A DNA stretch of 64,000 nucleotides from Mesobacillus zeae (GCF_003570705.1 NZ_QWVT01000015.1:1-64000), one strand, 5' to 3'. Positions 41,750 through 51,439 are shown, numbered from the stretch's first letter. Numbers and translations: made by a program. Notes: generated by a model from the sequence alone, not told the origin.

Positions 41750-41778
41750 TTGGAAAAAATACTGATTTATGTTATAGT
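41750..41778 (+). promoter_or_regulatory. Sigma-A promoter with long leader before ydjO
   Basis: TTGGAA is separated by 17 bases from TATAGT, preceded by TGT (extended -10). It lies about 130 bases before the start, leaving a long untranslated leader. Confidence 0.5.
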
Positions 41779-41907
41779 GTTTACTGATACCAATAAAAAG
41801 AGGATTCATTTATTATAAGAAGTTTTACACCGCTTTTTATACTAGATGAATTTTTTTTCAACCCTTAAATTGGCCGATTTTACACTAATGAATTGGAGCG
41901 TGAGGTA

Positions 41908-42114
41908 ATGGCATTTGGAAGAAGGCTGCCTGAAGAAATTGTTACAGCAGAAACAAAGGTGTGGGTTTGTACTTCGGAGGATTGCAGTTGCTGGGTTAGG
42001 GATAATTTTAAGAGCAGCGAGATTCCTGTGTGTCCTATTTGCAGCAGCCCGATGGAGCAAGAGACAAGAGTGCTGGAAGTAGTTAATAATCATAGCCAGA
42101 ATCTTTCTGGATGA
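41908..42114 (+). CDS. ydjO: Cold-inducible YdjO-like zinc-finger protein
   Basis: A 68-residue protein similar to B. subtilis YdjO along its length: LPEEIVTAETKVWVCTSEDC, SCWVRDNFKSSEIPVCPICS and a short tail NNHSQN. The four cysteines in C..C and CPIC pairs suggest zinc binding. YdjO is cold-inducible in B. subtilis and of unknown role. GTGAGGT lies close before the ATG. The long leader would fit post-transcriptional cold control, an inference. Confidence 0.85.
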   Translation: MAFGRRLPEEIVTAETKVWVCTSEDCSCWVRDNFKSSEIPVCPICSSPMEQETRVLEVVNNHSQNLSG

Positions 42115-42138
42115 TTCCGCGTTCCATATGGTATTAAA

Positions 42139-42174
42139 TAAAAAAGACACAGGCAAATGCCTGTGTCTTTTTTT
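42139..42174. terminator. Bidirectional terminator between ydjO and tRNA-Leu
   Basis: GACACAGGC pairs with GCCTGTGTC around AAAT, flanked by A-run and T-run, so it can end both convergent transcripts. Confidence 0.93.
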
Positions 42175-42184
42175 CGCTGGGCGA

Positions 42185-42268
42185 TGCGGATGAGAGGACT
42201 TGAACCTCCACGGGATTGCTCCCACTAGAACCTGAATCTAGCGCGTCTGCCGATTCCGCCACACCCGC
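42185..42268 (-). tRNA. tRNA-Leu (anticodon CAG)
   Basis: An 84-nt class II tRNA on the minus strand: acceptor arms GCGGGTG and CATCCGC, D-arm with GGCGGAATCGGCAGACGC, anticodon arm CTAGATTCAGGTTCTAG with anticodon CAG, a long variable arm (GTGGGAGCAATCCCG) and T-arm GAGGTTCAAGTCCTC. Discriminator is A and CCA is not encoded. It reads CUG codons. Confidence 0.96.
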
Positions 42269-42633
42269 ATATTTGTTAAGTCACAAATAAAATTATAGCA
42301 CATAAGTTCAAATTGTAAAGCATAAAATGACCTCAATGAACGTTCAGAATTTATGTCCGGAGTACCTTTAGATTTGAATCTGGATGTTGCTTCATTGCTG
42401 TTGGCATGCTGCTTAGGTCCTGTTTTTCTGTGTCGTTGTGACAAAAAGCGAATGCTTTCAAGGGTGTTTTTCCAATTCATGTGGAAGGCTTTCTGGTTTT
42501 TTGTCAAAAGGGGGAGTATGGAGTCTAAATTTTTATCTTTCAACCATTCGGGTTGATTTGTTAGAAATAGAAATAAGGACCAATTTAGATAAATTTAGGA
42601 AAACTGGTGTAACAGTTGGGGAAGGGGAGCGTT
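42269..42633. other. Upstream region of glgC, no gene seen
   Basis: No supported open frame, repeat or structured RNA was recognised. It must contain the promoters of glgC (plus) and tRNA-Leu (minus); no clear consensus was assigned. Confidence 0.4.
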
Positions 42634-43752
42634 ATGGCGAAAAGAGAAGTTGTTGCAATGATTTTAGCTGGGGGGAGAGGCTCCAGGCTTAAGAGACTCA
42701 CTGAAACTATGGCAAAACCGGCAGTTCCTTTTGGAGGAAAATACAGGATCATCGATTTTCCCTTGAGCAATTGCTGCAACTCAGGTATCAATACAATCGG
42801 AATTTTAACACAATATCAGCCACACACCTTGCAAAACTACATCAATGACGGGAAAAATTGGGATCTTGACCGTAGGGGTGCAGGCGTCACATTCCTCCCT
42901 CCCTTCCAGTGCAGTGTGAGCGAGCGCTGGTATGAAGGGACTGCCCATGCAATTGCCCAAAACCGCCAATACATTCAATCCCAGGATCCTGAATTTGTTT
43001 TGGTCCTTTCAGGTGACCATATTTATAAAATGAACTACAGCAAAATGCTTGAGGATCATAAAAAAAGCGGAGCGGACGCCACGATTTCGGCAATCCCGGT
43101 TCCCTGGAACGAGGCTAACAGATTTGGGATCATGAATATTGACCCAGAGAACAACAGGATTCATGAGTTTGTGGAAAAGCCGGAACGGCCTCTATCCAAC
43201 CTTGCCTCAATGGGGATTTACATCTTTAACTGGGGTACATTGAAATACATATTCGAAGAGCTAGACAAGGATCCGCTTGCTTTCAATGACTTTGGCAAGG
43301 ATATCCTTCCTTACATGCTTCGTGAGGACTATCATCTTCACGCTTATGAGTTCGAGGGTTACTGGAAAGACGTTGGAACTTTAGAAAGTCTCTGGGAGGC
43401 GAATATGGATTTATTGTCTGCTGAAACGAATCCAATTCTGCAAAATAAGAATTGGCCAATTTATACCGCGGACCATGCTCAGGCGCCGACCTATCTTGAC
43501 AGTGATGCAACAGTCAAACAAAGCGTTGTTAGCGAGGGTTGCGAAATCTTCGGTAAAGTCTTTAACTCCGTCATTTCCTACGGCGCTTCAATTGGAAAGG
43601 GGGCAGTGGTCCGTAATTCAGTCGTCCTCCCCAATACAGTAGTCGGAAAAAATATGATTATTGAAAATGCAATCATTGGAGGGGGCTCCGGGAATATGAT
43701 GGAGAACGATGTGATATATATCCATGATGGGAAATACATGATGAGCATATAG
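42634..43752 (+). CDS. glgC: Glucose-1-phosphate adenylyltransferase
   Basis: A 372-residue ADP-glucose pyrophosphorylase, which makes ADP-glucose from glucose-1-phosphate and ATP for glycogen synthesis. The nucleotidyltransferase motif [28 protein letters not shown] opens it in separate conserved blocks, [15 protein letters not shown] and the glucose-phosphate-binding FVEKPERP follow, and the C-terminal left-handed helix spans about 275-365. AAGGGGAG precedes ATG 42634. Unlike the usual glgBCDAP operon, no glgD, glgA, glgB or glgP gene lies next to it here. Confidence 0.93.
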   Translation: MAKREVVAMILAGGRGSRLKRLTETMAKPAVPFGGKYRIIDFPLSNCCNSGINTIGILTQYQPHTLQNYINDGKNWDLDRRGAGVTFLPPFQCSVSERWYEGTAHAIAQNRQYIQSQDPEFVLVLSGDHIYKMNYSKMLEDHKKSGADATISAIPVPWNEANRFGIMNIDPENNRIHEFVEKPERPLSNLASMGIYIFNWGTLKYIFEELDKDPLAFNDFGKDILPYMLREDYHLHAYEFEGYWKDVGTLESLWEANMDLLSAETNPILQNKNWPIYTADHAQAPTYLDSDATVKQSVVSEGCEIFGKVFNSVISYGASIGKGAVVRNSVVLPNTVVGKNMIIENAIIGGGSGNMMENDVIYIHDGKYMMSI

Positions 43753-43856
43753 GTTAGAAGTTCCTAAAAAGGCATTGAATGTTTCTAATCCTGTCCCAAT
43801 GGGTACTTTTTCAAGTGAATTAAGTACATCCAGCGGGATAAAGGAGGCATTCTAAA

Positions 43857-44137
43857 ATGGAAGAGCGCAGGCAAAGCAACGGAAACAACGAAGAACGCGA
43901 CCAATATTTAAAGACCGCGCCGGCACGGATGATGCCAGGTTCGATGCAGTTCCCCATGTTGAGGAAGGATGGGCGGTCAAGAAAGAAGGAGAAGAAGATC
44001 CCCAGTTAACAACAGGCTCTAGGTCTGAAGCAGTAAAGGAAGCTAAAAGGATGGAAGGGGAAGCAGGAACAATAGCCATTACCCATGATGAAGATGGAAA
44101 GATTGAAGACCAAATTAACTTTCAGGAAGAATCGTAA
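43857..44137 (+). pseudogene. DUF2188-domain protein, frameshifted
   Basis: AAGGAGG precedes ATG 43857, opening MEERRQSNGNNEERDQYLKT. The frame changes near 43915-43935 and the continuing frame reads DAVPHVEEGWAVKKEGEED, SEAVKEAKRMEGEAGTIAI and HDEDGKIEDQINFQEES to a stop at 44135. The central VPHVEEGWAVKKEG is the DUF2188 signature, a short domain of unknown function in Bacillus. The coding sequence needs one frame correction and is otherwise undamaged. A terminator follows. Confidence 0.75.
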
Positions 44138-44143
44138 AAGGAT

Positions 44144-44170
44144 TCCGGGCGAAAAATCGTCCCGGCCTTT
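44144..44170 (+). terminator. Terminator of the DUF2188 gene
   Basis: CCGGGCGA pairs with TCGTCCCGG (one bulge) around AAAA, followed by six T. Confidence 0.75.
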
Positions 44171-44386
44171 TTTATTTTAAAAGGTGATTTTATCCGACGA
44201 TTGAATTTGTTCTTAATACTATAAGGGGTGTGAAGAATTTCCCATAAAACGATTCTTCTGCCAAAAAACACTTGTAAAGTACAGAATATTGTGTAAAATG
44301 GATTTAATTTAGCATTGATAATTCCTTCATTGATGCAAAGTGATAAAACATCTTGATCGTCTTCTAAAGATAAGGAGTGGTTTTTT

Positions 44387-45736
44387 GTGGTAAAGGCAGA
44401 AGAACTAAGAGAACAATTGATTGAATTGGACAAAAAACATTTTATCCATCCGACTTCCTCACTGAAGCAGCAGCATGAACAGGGAGCCCCGTTTATTTTT
44501 ACAAAGGGGGAAGGCGTTTATCTGACTGATATTACTGGAAAAAGGGTACTGGAAGGGATGTCTTCCCTATGGAATGTCAATATCGGCTATGGGAGGAAAG
44601 AACTAGCCGAGGCGGCCCGGGAGCAAATGGAGAACCTTGCTTTTACAAATTCTTTTTCCTCAATGAGCAACGAGCCAGCTATCCGGCTTGCTGCAAAACT
44701 TGCCGAAATTGCTCCGGGCAACCTGGATGCAGTATTTTTTACTTCAGGTGGATCGGAATCTAATGATACAGCTTATAAGCTTGTGCGATATTACTGGAAG
44801 TTAAAAGGGCGGCCTGAGAAAAAAAAGATCATTTCGAGGAAAAAAGGGTACCACGGTGTGAATATTGGGGCTACAAGTGCGACTGGAATTTCTCCGTTTC
44901 AGGAAATGACGACATCTCATGCCCCGGATTTTCTTCACGTGGAACCTTCTTCTTCAGCGGCACTATTGGAGTGCATTGACAGCGAAGGCGCTGAAACAAT
45001 TGCTGCATTTATCGCGGAGCCGATACAGGGAGCGGGCGGCGTCAATATGGCGCCGGACGGCTATTTTAGGGAAGTTAGGGAAATCTGCAGCAAGCATAAT
45101 ATTTTGTTTATTGCCGATGAAGTCATCACGGGTTTTGGAAGGACAGGAAAAATGTTTGCCTGTGAGCATTACAGAGTGGTTCCTGATGTCATGCTTGTGG
45201 CAAAAGGAATTACAAGCGGCTATATTCCGTTGGGAGCGGTAATTGTTACGGATACAATCCACCGGGAGCTAATTGATCTTTCACAAGGAGTGCTGCTGCA
45301 CGGATATACGTACAGCGGTCATCCGACAGCTTGTGCAGTCGGTCTAAAGAACCTTGAGATCATGGAAAGGGAAAATCTTGTAGAAAACTCCCGTTTGATG
45401 GGGGAAAAACTGTTTGAAGGATTGAAGGAGATTGAGCAGGAAATTGAAATTGTCGGGGAAGTCCGCGCGCTCGGATTGATCGGGGCCGTTGAAGTGGTGC
45501 ATCCTACTGAGAAGAAGAGGTTTTCTGAACTCGTTGCTCCAAAGGTAAGCGCAGAAGCAGCAAAGAGAGGTTTAATCGTAAGGACTGTCGGCTTTGAAGG
45601 GATGGACACTGTGGTATTTGCGCCGCCGTTGGTCATTAATGAAAATGAGATTAAAGAAATGGTAGCGATTTTAAAAGCATCATTGAAAGCGGTGCAGGAA
45701 TCGGTTTTAAAAGAAACTGCAAGTGAAAAAAGCTGA
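44387..45736 (+). CDS. Class III PLP-dependent aminotransferase
   Basis: A 449-residue omega-aminotransferase-like enzyme: SLWNVNIGYGRKELAEAA near 60-80, FFTSGGSESNDTAYKL at the phosphate-binding site, the catalytic Asp in LFIADEVITGFGRTGKMF, and the Schiff-base lysine in LVAKGITSGYIPLGA. It moves an amino group from an amine or omega-amino acid (beta-alanine, GABA or similar) to pyruvate or 2-oxoglutarate. AAGGAGTGG lies before the GTG start. An APC permease follows 205 bases later, suggesting an uptake-catabolism pair. Confidence 0.88.
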   Translation: MVKAEELREQLIELDKKHFIHPTSSLKQQHEQGAPFIFTKGEGVYLTDITGKRVLEGMSSLWNVNIGYGRKELAEAAREQMENLAFTNSFSSMSNEPAIRLAAKLAEIAPGNLDAVFFTSGGSESNDTAYKLVRYYWKLKGRPEKKKIISRKKGYHGVNIGATSATGISPFQEMTTSHAPDFLHVEPSSSAALLECIDSEGAETIAAFIAEPIQGAGGVNMAPDGYFREVREICSKHNILFIADEVITGFGRTGKMFACEHYRVVPDVMLVAKGITSGYIPLGAVIVTDTIHRELIDLSQGVLLHGYTYSGHPTACAVGLKNLEIMERENLVENSRLMGEKLFEGLKEIEQEIEIVGEVRALGLIGAVEVVHPTEKKRFSELVAPKVSAEAAKRGLIVRTVGFEGMDTVVFAPPLVINENEIKEMVAILKASLKAVQESVLKETASEKS

Positions 45737-45745
45737 CTAAGGCTG

Positions 45746-45777
45746 CCAGCCCATAAGTTGAAAGGCTAATGGGCTGG
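45746..45777 (+). terminator. Hairpin between aminotransferase and permease
   Basis: CCAGCCCAT pairs with ATGGGCTGG around 14 nt. No T-run follows, so it may only attenuate or protect the transcript. Confidence 0.4.
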
Positions 45778-45941
45778 AAGTAAAAATAAAGGATATGTAA
45801 GTGAAAAAAGGGGTAAGTGTGTTTTTAAAACACTGAATTTTCAGTATACATAGCGTCACCAAGCAGCATAGAAGATACAAAAATTGTTATAGCAAAGGGA
45901 GATTGGTAAAGCGTACGATCAAACATTGATGGAGGGGTATT

Positions 45942-47408
45942 ATGAACGATCAACAATTTTTGAAGATTTTAGGAAATAGGGATGTGCTTTCACTTGCCTT
46001 TGGTGCAATGATTGGCTGGGGCTGGGTTGTTACTGCGGGAATGTGGATTAATGGTGCAGGATCACTTGGAGCCATTCTGGCTTTCATCATTGGCGGGACC
46101 CTTGTTACATTTGTCGGTCTTACTTATGCTGAACTAGCTTCGGCAATGCCTTTGGCAGGAGGGGAACATGTATACAGCTATAAGGCGATGGGGCGAGGTG
46201 CTTCATTCGTGACTACATGGGCTATCATTCTTGGTTACGTTTCTGTTGTGGCTTTTGAAGCAGTTGCTCTTCCGACAGTATTTGAGTATTTGATACCAAA
46301 TTACAGCAAAGGGTACCTCTACACAATCGCCGGCTGGGATGTCACGGCGACATGGGCTGGTGTTGGTATTCTTGGTTCAATTCTCATCACCTTGATCAAT
46401 TACAGGGGAATCAAATTCACGACTGTTATCACGTTCATTTTTACGCTTATGATCCTTGTGGCTGGAATCCTGTTGATTACCGGGAGTTCAATCTCCGGCA
46501 ATACGGAAAATATGAAGCCCTTTTTTGATAAAGGTGTTTCCGGACTCCTGACCGTGCTGATCATGACACCCTTCATGTTTGTCGGTTTTGATGTCATCCC
46601 GCAGGCCTCTGAAGAAATCAACCTTCCACAGAAGAGGATTGGCCAGCTTCTAATTGTTTCAGTGGTTTTCGCGGTTGTCTGGTACGTGGCTGTTATCTTT
46701 GGCGTATCCCGTGTCCTTACGCCGGAAGAAATTGCGACATCCACTCTTGTTACCGCGGATGCAATGGCAAAAGCTTTTGGCGGAAGCCAACTGATGGCCA
46801 ACGTCCTGATTCTTGGCGGAATTGGCGGTATTTTGACAAGCTGGATTGGTTTTTATGTAGGTGGAAGCAGGGCTATCTATGCGCTTGCCAAAGCCGGGAT
46901 GCTGCCAAAAGCTTTGGGTGACTTGCATCCAAAGTACAACACGCCGCATAAAGCAATCCTTCTGATTGGTGTTTTTTCAACAGTCGCACCACTTATGGGG
47001 CGTCCGGCATTAGTCTGGCTCGTCAACTCTGGGGGGCTTGGACTGGTTGTTTCCTGGACAATGGTGGCAATTTCGTTCATCGTCCTGCGTAAGAAGGAAC
47101 CCAACATGGTCCGGCCTTTCCGCCTTCCAGGAGGCACAACCTTTGGCTGGATTGCCGTCATCCTGGCATTTGGGATATCCTCTCTTTACATGCCGGGGAT
47201 GCCATCAGCCCTCGTATGGCCGTATGAATGGATCATCATTGGCTCATGGGCCCTTCTTGGCGGAGTACTTTACAAAATGTCTATGAGTAAATTCGATAAA
47301 AAGTTCTCCGACGCACATATGGAGGAAGAGTACGCCAGGGTTGTAAAATATGAAGAAGAAGAGGAAGAGCAAGAACCAGCACCGGAAGTCATCAAAAAAG
47401 ACGCATAA
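45942..47408 (+). CDS. APC-family amino acid/amine permease
   Basis: A 488-residue transporter with about 12 spans: the first carries LSLAFGAMIGWGWVVTAG, followed by ELASAMPLAGGEHVYSYKAMG and FMFVGFDVIPQASEEIN. The C-terminal tail (about 440-488) is cytoplasmic and strongly acidic (KYEEEEEEQEPAPEV). ATG follows GGAGGGG. Because it lies behind a class III aminotransferase, import of that enzyme's substrate is plausible but unproven. A strong terminator follows. Confidence 0.88.
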   Translation: MNDQQFLKILGNRDVLSLAFGAMIGWGWVVTAGMWINGAGSLGAILAFIIGGTLVTFVGLTYAELASAMPLAGGEHVYSYKAMGRGASFVTTWAIILGYVSVVAFEAVALPTVFEYLIPNYSKGYLYTIAGWDVTATWAGVGILGSILITLINYRGIKFTTVITFIFTLMILVAGILLITGSSISGNTENMKPFFDKGVSGLLTVLIMTPFMFVGFDVIPQASEEINLPQKRIGQLLIVSVVFAVVWYVAVIFGVSRVLTPEEIATSTLVTADAMAKAFGGSQLMANVLILGGIGGILTSWIGFYVGGSRAIYALAKAGMLPKALGDLHPKYNTPHKAILLIGVFSTVAPLMGRPALVWLVNSGGLGLVVSWTMVAISFIVLRKKEPNMVRPFRLPGGTTFGWIAVILAFGISSLYMPGMPSALVWPYEWIIIGSWALLGGVLYKMSMSKFDKKFSDAHMEEEYARVVKYEEEEEEQEPAPEVIKKDA

Positions 47409-47413
47409 TAGAA

Positions 47414-47450
47414 AACAGCGCCAGGAGGGAATCCTTGGCGCTGTTTTTTT
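47414..47450 (+). terminator. Terminator of the permease gene
   Basis: AACAGCGCCA pairs with TTGGCGCTGTT around about 10 nt, followed by seven T. Confidence 0.9.
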
Positions 47451-47879
47451 GATTTCTATTTTATAAAATACCTCTTTCTTGGTTTCACTGGATAAAAAAA
47501 ATAGAAGGGCATATTATGCGCGGGTCTGGAAAAGATGGCAGGCTAAGAACTGCATCTGGATCTGTAAATTAACTGAAGTCGACAGTTTGGAGTGCACCTG
47601 TCGTGCAGGCCTGAACACATGCAGGAGTGTCTGTCTATAGCCTACCTTGCGATTCGGCTGCCAAGTGCACACTTATTGGAGGATAAACTTGATTCAGTTC
47701 TCACAACCCACTGTACTCCGGTACTCATTGGGTAACACTAATTCCATCAGCCCAAATATCACTGTATTTGGTTTTTGAATATTCCATTATATTCCGTATT
47801 TTTTCCTTAAAATGTGTTAAAATGAATTTATTGGGTGATATAAGGTTACCTGCAAGATTTTCAAGGAGAATTTGAAAAA
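47451..47879. other. Intergenic stretch, nothing recognised
   Basis: No open frame with a start signal, repeat or RNA was recognised. AAGGAG at 47862-47867 belongs to the next gene. Confidence 0.4.
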
Positions 47880-49153
47880 TGCCGCTCCCTAGTCACCTGC
47901 AGGGCAGTTAACCATAACTGACTTACAATTTCTGTCAGAAGAAAAAGCTAAAGGTAACAGATCAGCTGGCCGAAAAGTTTTTCGAATCAAGAAAGTCAGA
48001 GGAAGATTCACAAGCAATAAGGATCTACGCAGTAAATAAAGCAGTTCTGGAAAATCAGTGGAAACATATGAGCGGACCAATCCCCTATAAAGGAGACGAG
48101 GCTGTGGAAATCATACAAAAAGGAAAAAACATTTGGCTTCTTATGTTTGGGCTTGTTCTACTGAGTAATTTGGCGTTATATCATACGGCATTTGGCAAGA
48201 GTGTCGTGTTAACCGAGCCGAACGCAGTTGTGCTAGGCTCGTTGTTCGATTTGATACTCGTTTTGCCAGTTTTGTTCATGATGTATAAAAGAAAGTTCTC
48301 CGTAAAGTTGGCAATTTGTCTTTCGGCGGGCGGCTGCGTTGCAGCAAGATTGCTAATTCCAGTTGATTATGTGCAGCCTTTTACGGCCGCTACATCTGCC
48401 GGAATTGCCGTAGAGATGGCTTTAGTGCTTTTAGAGATTTTCCTCATCTTGACATTTTTCCGCAATATTCCAAAGATACTAAAAGAGGTTAGCTACAGCG
48501 CTCTTCCAGTCGTGTTTTCATTTCCTCAGGCTGTAGATCATTATGTTAAGAACAAAGCAATCGTCAATTTACTATGTTCAGAATCCTTAATGTTTTATTA
48601 CGCATTTTTCAGCTGGAAAAAGAACACGCCTAACGGAATAACACTTTATAAAAAATCGAGCTACATTGCTTTTCAAATCATGCTGATTCACGCGATTATC
48701 ATTGAAACGTTAGGAATCCATTGGTGGCTGCATGAAAAAGCAATGATTGTATCAATCATTTTACTAGTGTTTAATGTCTATTCTGTTTTTTTCCTCCTGG
48801 CAGACATCCAGTCACTTCGGTTAAACCCCATTCATATAAGTGATCAATCAATGTATCTTTCCTTCGGGCTTCAGAAACGAGCCGAAATAAATTTTGCGTA
48901 TATCGAGAAGCTTGAAGATAATCCAGAATCACTACAGCAAAAGCTATCAAAAGATACGCTGGTTTTTGTAGCTCAGGATTTTGAACAAGTATATCCGGAT
49001 ATGATTTTGCATATGAAAAAGCCAGTGAAGGCTATTCTTTTTATGGGGATAGAAAGAGAGTATTCAAAAATAGCCCTTCGGTCAGACCAATCGGCTGAAT
49101 TGAAACACGCAGTTTTGGAAGGAATTCGAAAATGCGCCATTTCAGAGGAGTAG
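47880..49153 (+). pseudogene. Multispanning membrane protein with two frame breaks near its start
   Basis: An intact 361-codon frame begins at ATG 48068, but protein-like sequence in the same frame extends upstream (KVTDQLAEKFFESRKSEEDS, IRIYAVNKAVLENQWKH) with no start codon. A start with AAGGAG lies at 47880 (MPLPSHLQG) and connects via LTITDLQFLSEEKAK in another frame, so two one-base shifts (near 47906 and 47950) would restore a protein of about 420 residues. It has about six membrane spans (about 85-260) and a soluble C-terminal domain. The family is not recognised. If only ATG 48068 is used, an N-terminal domain is missing. Confidence 0.6.
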
Positions 49154-49273
49154 TCTATACAGTTGTTCCTTTATACAAGGTGAACTTTTTAAAGATTAAA
49201 GGGATATAAGAAGATGGGTTGATATATTAAGAGAAAGTTTGTTTGAATACCAAAATGAATTTTAAGAGGAGGA

Positions 49274-49735
49274 ATGAATGGGACCCAAGCAGAGAAGTTA
49301 ATGACGGAATGGCTGGAGCACCGGAAAGTATTGGAGGCATTGCTGAATACAATTGTAGATGATGAGCATATTGATTTTAAGCCTTGGGACGGTGCAATGT
49401 CCCTTGGTGAACTTGCTTTGCATATGGCCGGTTGGAATGATGTTTTTGTTTCAATGGTAAAAACTGAAGTGTTCTCGCCACCAGATATACCGAAATGTGA
49501 GACAATGGAAGACTTGCGCAAATCAGTAAAGAACTTTACCGAAAAGACAAAGGCTGCATTTGAAATAATTGCCGATACTGAGCTGGAAGCTGAAAACACG
49601 GCATCACACCCGAAGCTTAAAGGAACGAAAAATAACTATCTTGCCGCTATGTATGATCACGAGATTCACAATAAAGGCTAGCTTTTCTTGTATGCGCGAA
49701 TGCTTGGAGTGAAAAATTTGCCCTTTTTCCGCTAA
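49274..49735 (+). pseudogene. DinB-family protein with an in-frame amber codon
   Basis: The frame from ATG 49274 encodes a DinB/YfiT-like four-helix protein (KLMTEWLEHRKVLEALLNTI, GELALHMAGWND, MYDHEIHNKG). It halts at TAG 49679-49681, exactly where the family has glutamine (HxKGQ). The same frame continues LFLYARMLGVKNLPFFR to TAA at 49733, a normal DinB ending, so a single C-to-T change (CAG to TAG) explains the stop. The histidines of the metal site are present before the stop. Function of the family varies; many are thiol-dependent or DNA-damage-associated. Confidence 0.8.
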
Positions 49736-49773
49736 ATGATAGTGGTATGATAAAAAATATATAGAAACGTTGA

Positions 49774-51003
49774 ATGAGGATATTACTTATGAACAACTGT
49801 CATCTGCTCGAAATAAGTTTTGATTATAATGGACAAAAACAAGTGATCACACCGGTCATTCTCCAGGATGAGAACGAAACTATCCTTGTTGATTGCGGAT
49901 ATCCGGACTTTGTGACTTTTCTTAAAGATGCAGCATTCAGCAAAGGTGTCAATTTAGACTCCATCACAAAAATAATTATAACCCACCATGATATGGACCA
50001 TATAGGCTCTCTTGCTGCGTTGAAGAGAGAATATCCACAGATTGAAATCATTTCTTATGAGTTTGAAGCCCCATATATTGAAGGTGTTGAAAAATCGTTG
50101 CGTCTTCAACAGGCTGAGTCAACACTAGATGAGCTACCCGGTGAAGAAAAGGAGAATGCCCGGCAATTTATCCACTTCTTGAAGAGTATCGAGCCAGCTA
50201 AAGTAGATCGGACAGTAAGTGATAACGAGGAACTGCCGTGGTGCGGAGGAATCAAGATCCTGCATACTCCAGGCCATATGCCAGGCCATATATCCTTGTA
50301 TTTACCTGCTAGTAAAACACTGATTGCGGGCGACGCTGTCGTTATCGAAACGGGGAAACTTGAAATTGCGAATCCGCAATTCACATTTGATATGGAGGCA
50401 GCTCTCAGCTCTGTTCAGCTCCTGCTAGATTATGACATTAAAAACCTCATTTGCTATCATGGCGGATTGTTTCAAGGTAATGTTAAGGAAGCGCTGATTG
50501 AACTTGTTCATTCATATAGATCCAAAAGTAGTTCGGTAAAGGAGAAAGCCATGCAAATACGACAGTTAGATAATCATAAACAAGCTCCATTGGATTTACT
50601 ACTATTAGCAGACCCCTCCCAACAGCTTGTTGAGGAATATATCAAAAGGGGTAAGTGTTTTGCAGCGTATTCCGGTGAAAACGTCGTAGGTGTGTATGTT
50701 TTGCTACCTACAAGGCCTGATACAATTGAATTGGTAAATGTTGCAGTTGCTGTAGACCATCAAGGCAAGGGGATCGGGAAACAGCTCGTGAATCACGCCG
50801 TTAGACAAGCACAGCTCCTTGGATTCAAAACAATCGAAGTCGGTACTGGAAACTCAAGTGTAGCACAGCTAGCTCTCTATCAAAAATGTGGATTTAGGAT
50901 TACCGGTGTCGACAAGGATTTCTTTATCAGACATTACACAGAAGAAATCTTTGAAAATGGCATGCAGGTTGTAGATATGATCCGTTTGTCCCAGGATTTA
51001 TAG
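49774..51003 (+). CDS. Metallo-beta-lactamase-fold hydrolase fused to a GNAT acetyltransferase
   Basis: A 409-residue protein with two domains. Residues 1-250 form a metallo-beta-lactamase fold (THHDMDHIGS at 70-79, TPGHMPGHIS, AGDAVV, YHGG). Residues 260-409 form an acetyltransferase (ELVNVAVAVDHQGKGIGKQLV, GTGNSSVAQLALYQKCGFRI). The join lies near 255-260. A good ribosome-binding site precedes an internal ATG at 50551, so the GNAT part may also be made alone. The hydrolase start is ATG 49774 or ATG 49789. The fusion looks like loss of a stop codon between two adjacent genes. Confidence 0.82.
   Translation: MRILLMNNCHLLEISFDYNGQKQVITPVILQDENETILVDCGYPDFVTFLKDAAFSKGVNLDSITKIIITHHDMDHIGSLAALKREYPQIEIISYEFEAPYIEGVEKSLRLQQAESTLDELPGEEKENARQFIHFLKSIEPAKVDRTVSDNEELPWCGGIKILHTPGHMPGHISLYLPASKTLIAGDAVVIETGKLEIANPQFTFDMEAALSSVQLLLDYDIKNLICYHGGLFQGNVKEALIELVHSYRSKSSSVKEKAMQIRQLDNHKQAPLDLLLLADPSQQLVEEYIKRGKCFAAYSGENVVGVYVLLPTRPDTIELVNVAVAVDHQGKGIGKQLVNHAVRQAQLLGFKTIEVGTGNSSVAQLALYQKCGFRITGVDKDFFIRHYTEEIFENGMQVVDMIRLSQDL
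50538..50553 (+). promoter_or_regulatory. Internal ribosome-binding site of the GNAT half
   Basis: AAAGGAG lies 6 nt before the in-frame ATG at 50551 inside the fusion gene, at the exact point where GNAT similarity begins (MQIRQLDNH). Confidence 0.65.
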
Positions 51004-51070
51004 ATTTTGTATTAGTTTTCCATGTTAACGTGAAGGTAGTTGCGGATAAGTTATTCGTCCAGAATAATAT

Positions 51071-51424
51071 TTGGCTGATATTCATTATCTATTGGCTAAT
51101 GTTAATAACCAATTTTATATAAGTGATTGGAAGGTGATAAAAATAGGGAATGAGCAGAAAATAAAGGTTACTCCTGAAAATTTCGGAAGTAGTTTTATTA
51201 ATGAAGCGTTTGACATTATATATTACCAAACATCAGAGGAATTCAAACAGTTGGTCACAGTTGACCAATTCATAGAGTATGGCAGGTCTTTTAATGAAGA
51301 TGTAGAAGCATATAATCTGGAAATGAGCACCAATTTAAATAAGCATTTAAAGCAATATCTATGGATGGACAACGAAAGAAAAAAAGTAATCAGCGTTTCT
51401 TTTGATGTAAATAACATTATTTAA
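51071..51424 (+). CDS. Uncertain hypothetical protein
   Basis: A 117-codon frame opening at TTG (ADIHYLLANVNNQFYISD) and ending SFDVNNII. Composition is protein-like (Asn/Glu/Lys-rich) but no ribosome-binding site precedes the start, and the family is not recognised. It lies between the fusion gene and a decayed M23 remnant, so it may itself be the tail of a lost gene. Confidence 0.35.
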   Translation: MADIHYLLANVNNQFYISDWKVIKIGNEQKIKVTPENFGSSFINEAFDIIYYQTSEEFKQLVTVDQFIEYGRSFNEDVEAYNLEMSTNLNKHLKQYLWMDNERKKVISVSFDVNNII

Positions 51425-51439
51425 GGGTTAAGTCTTGCC

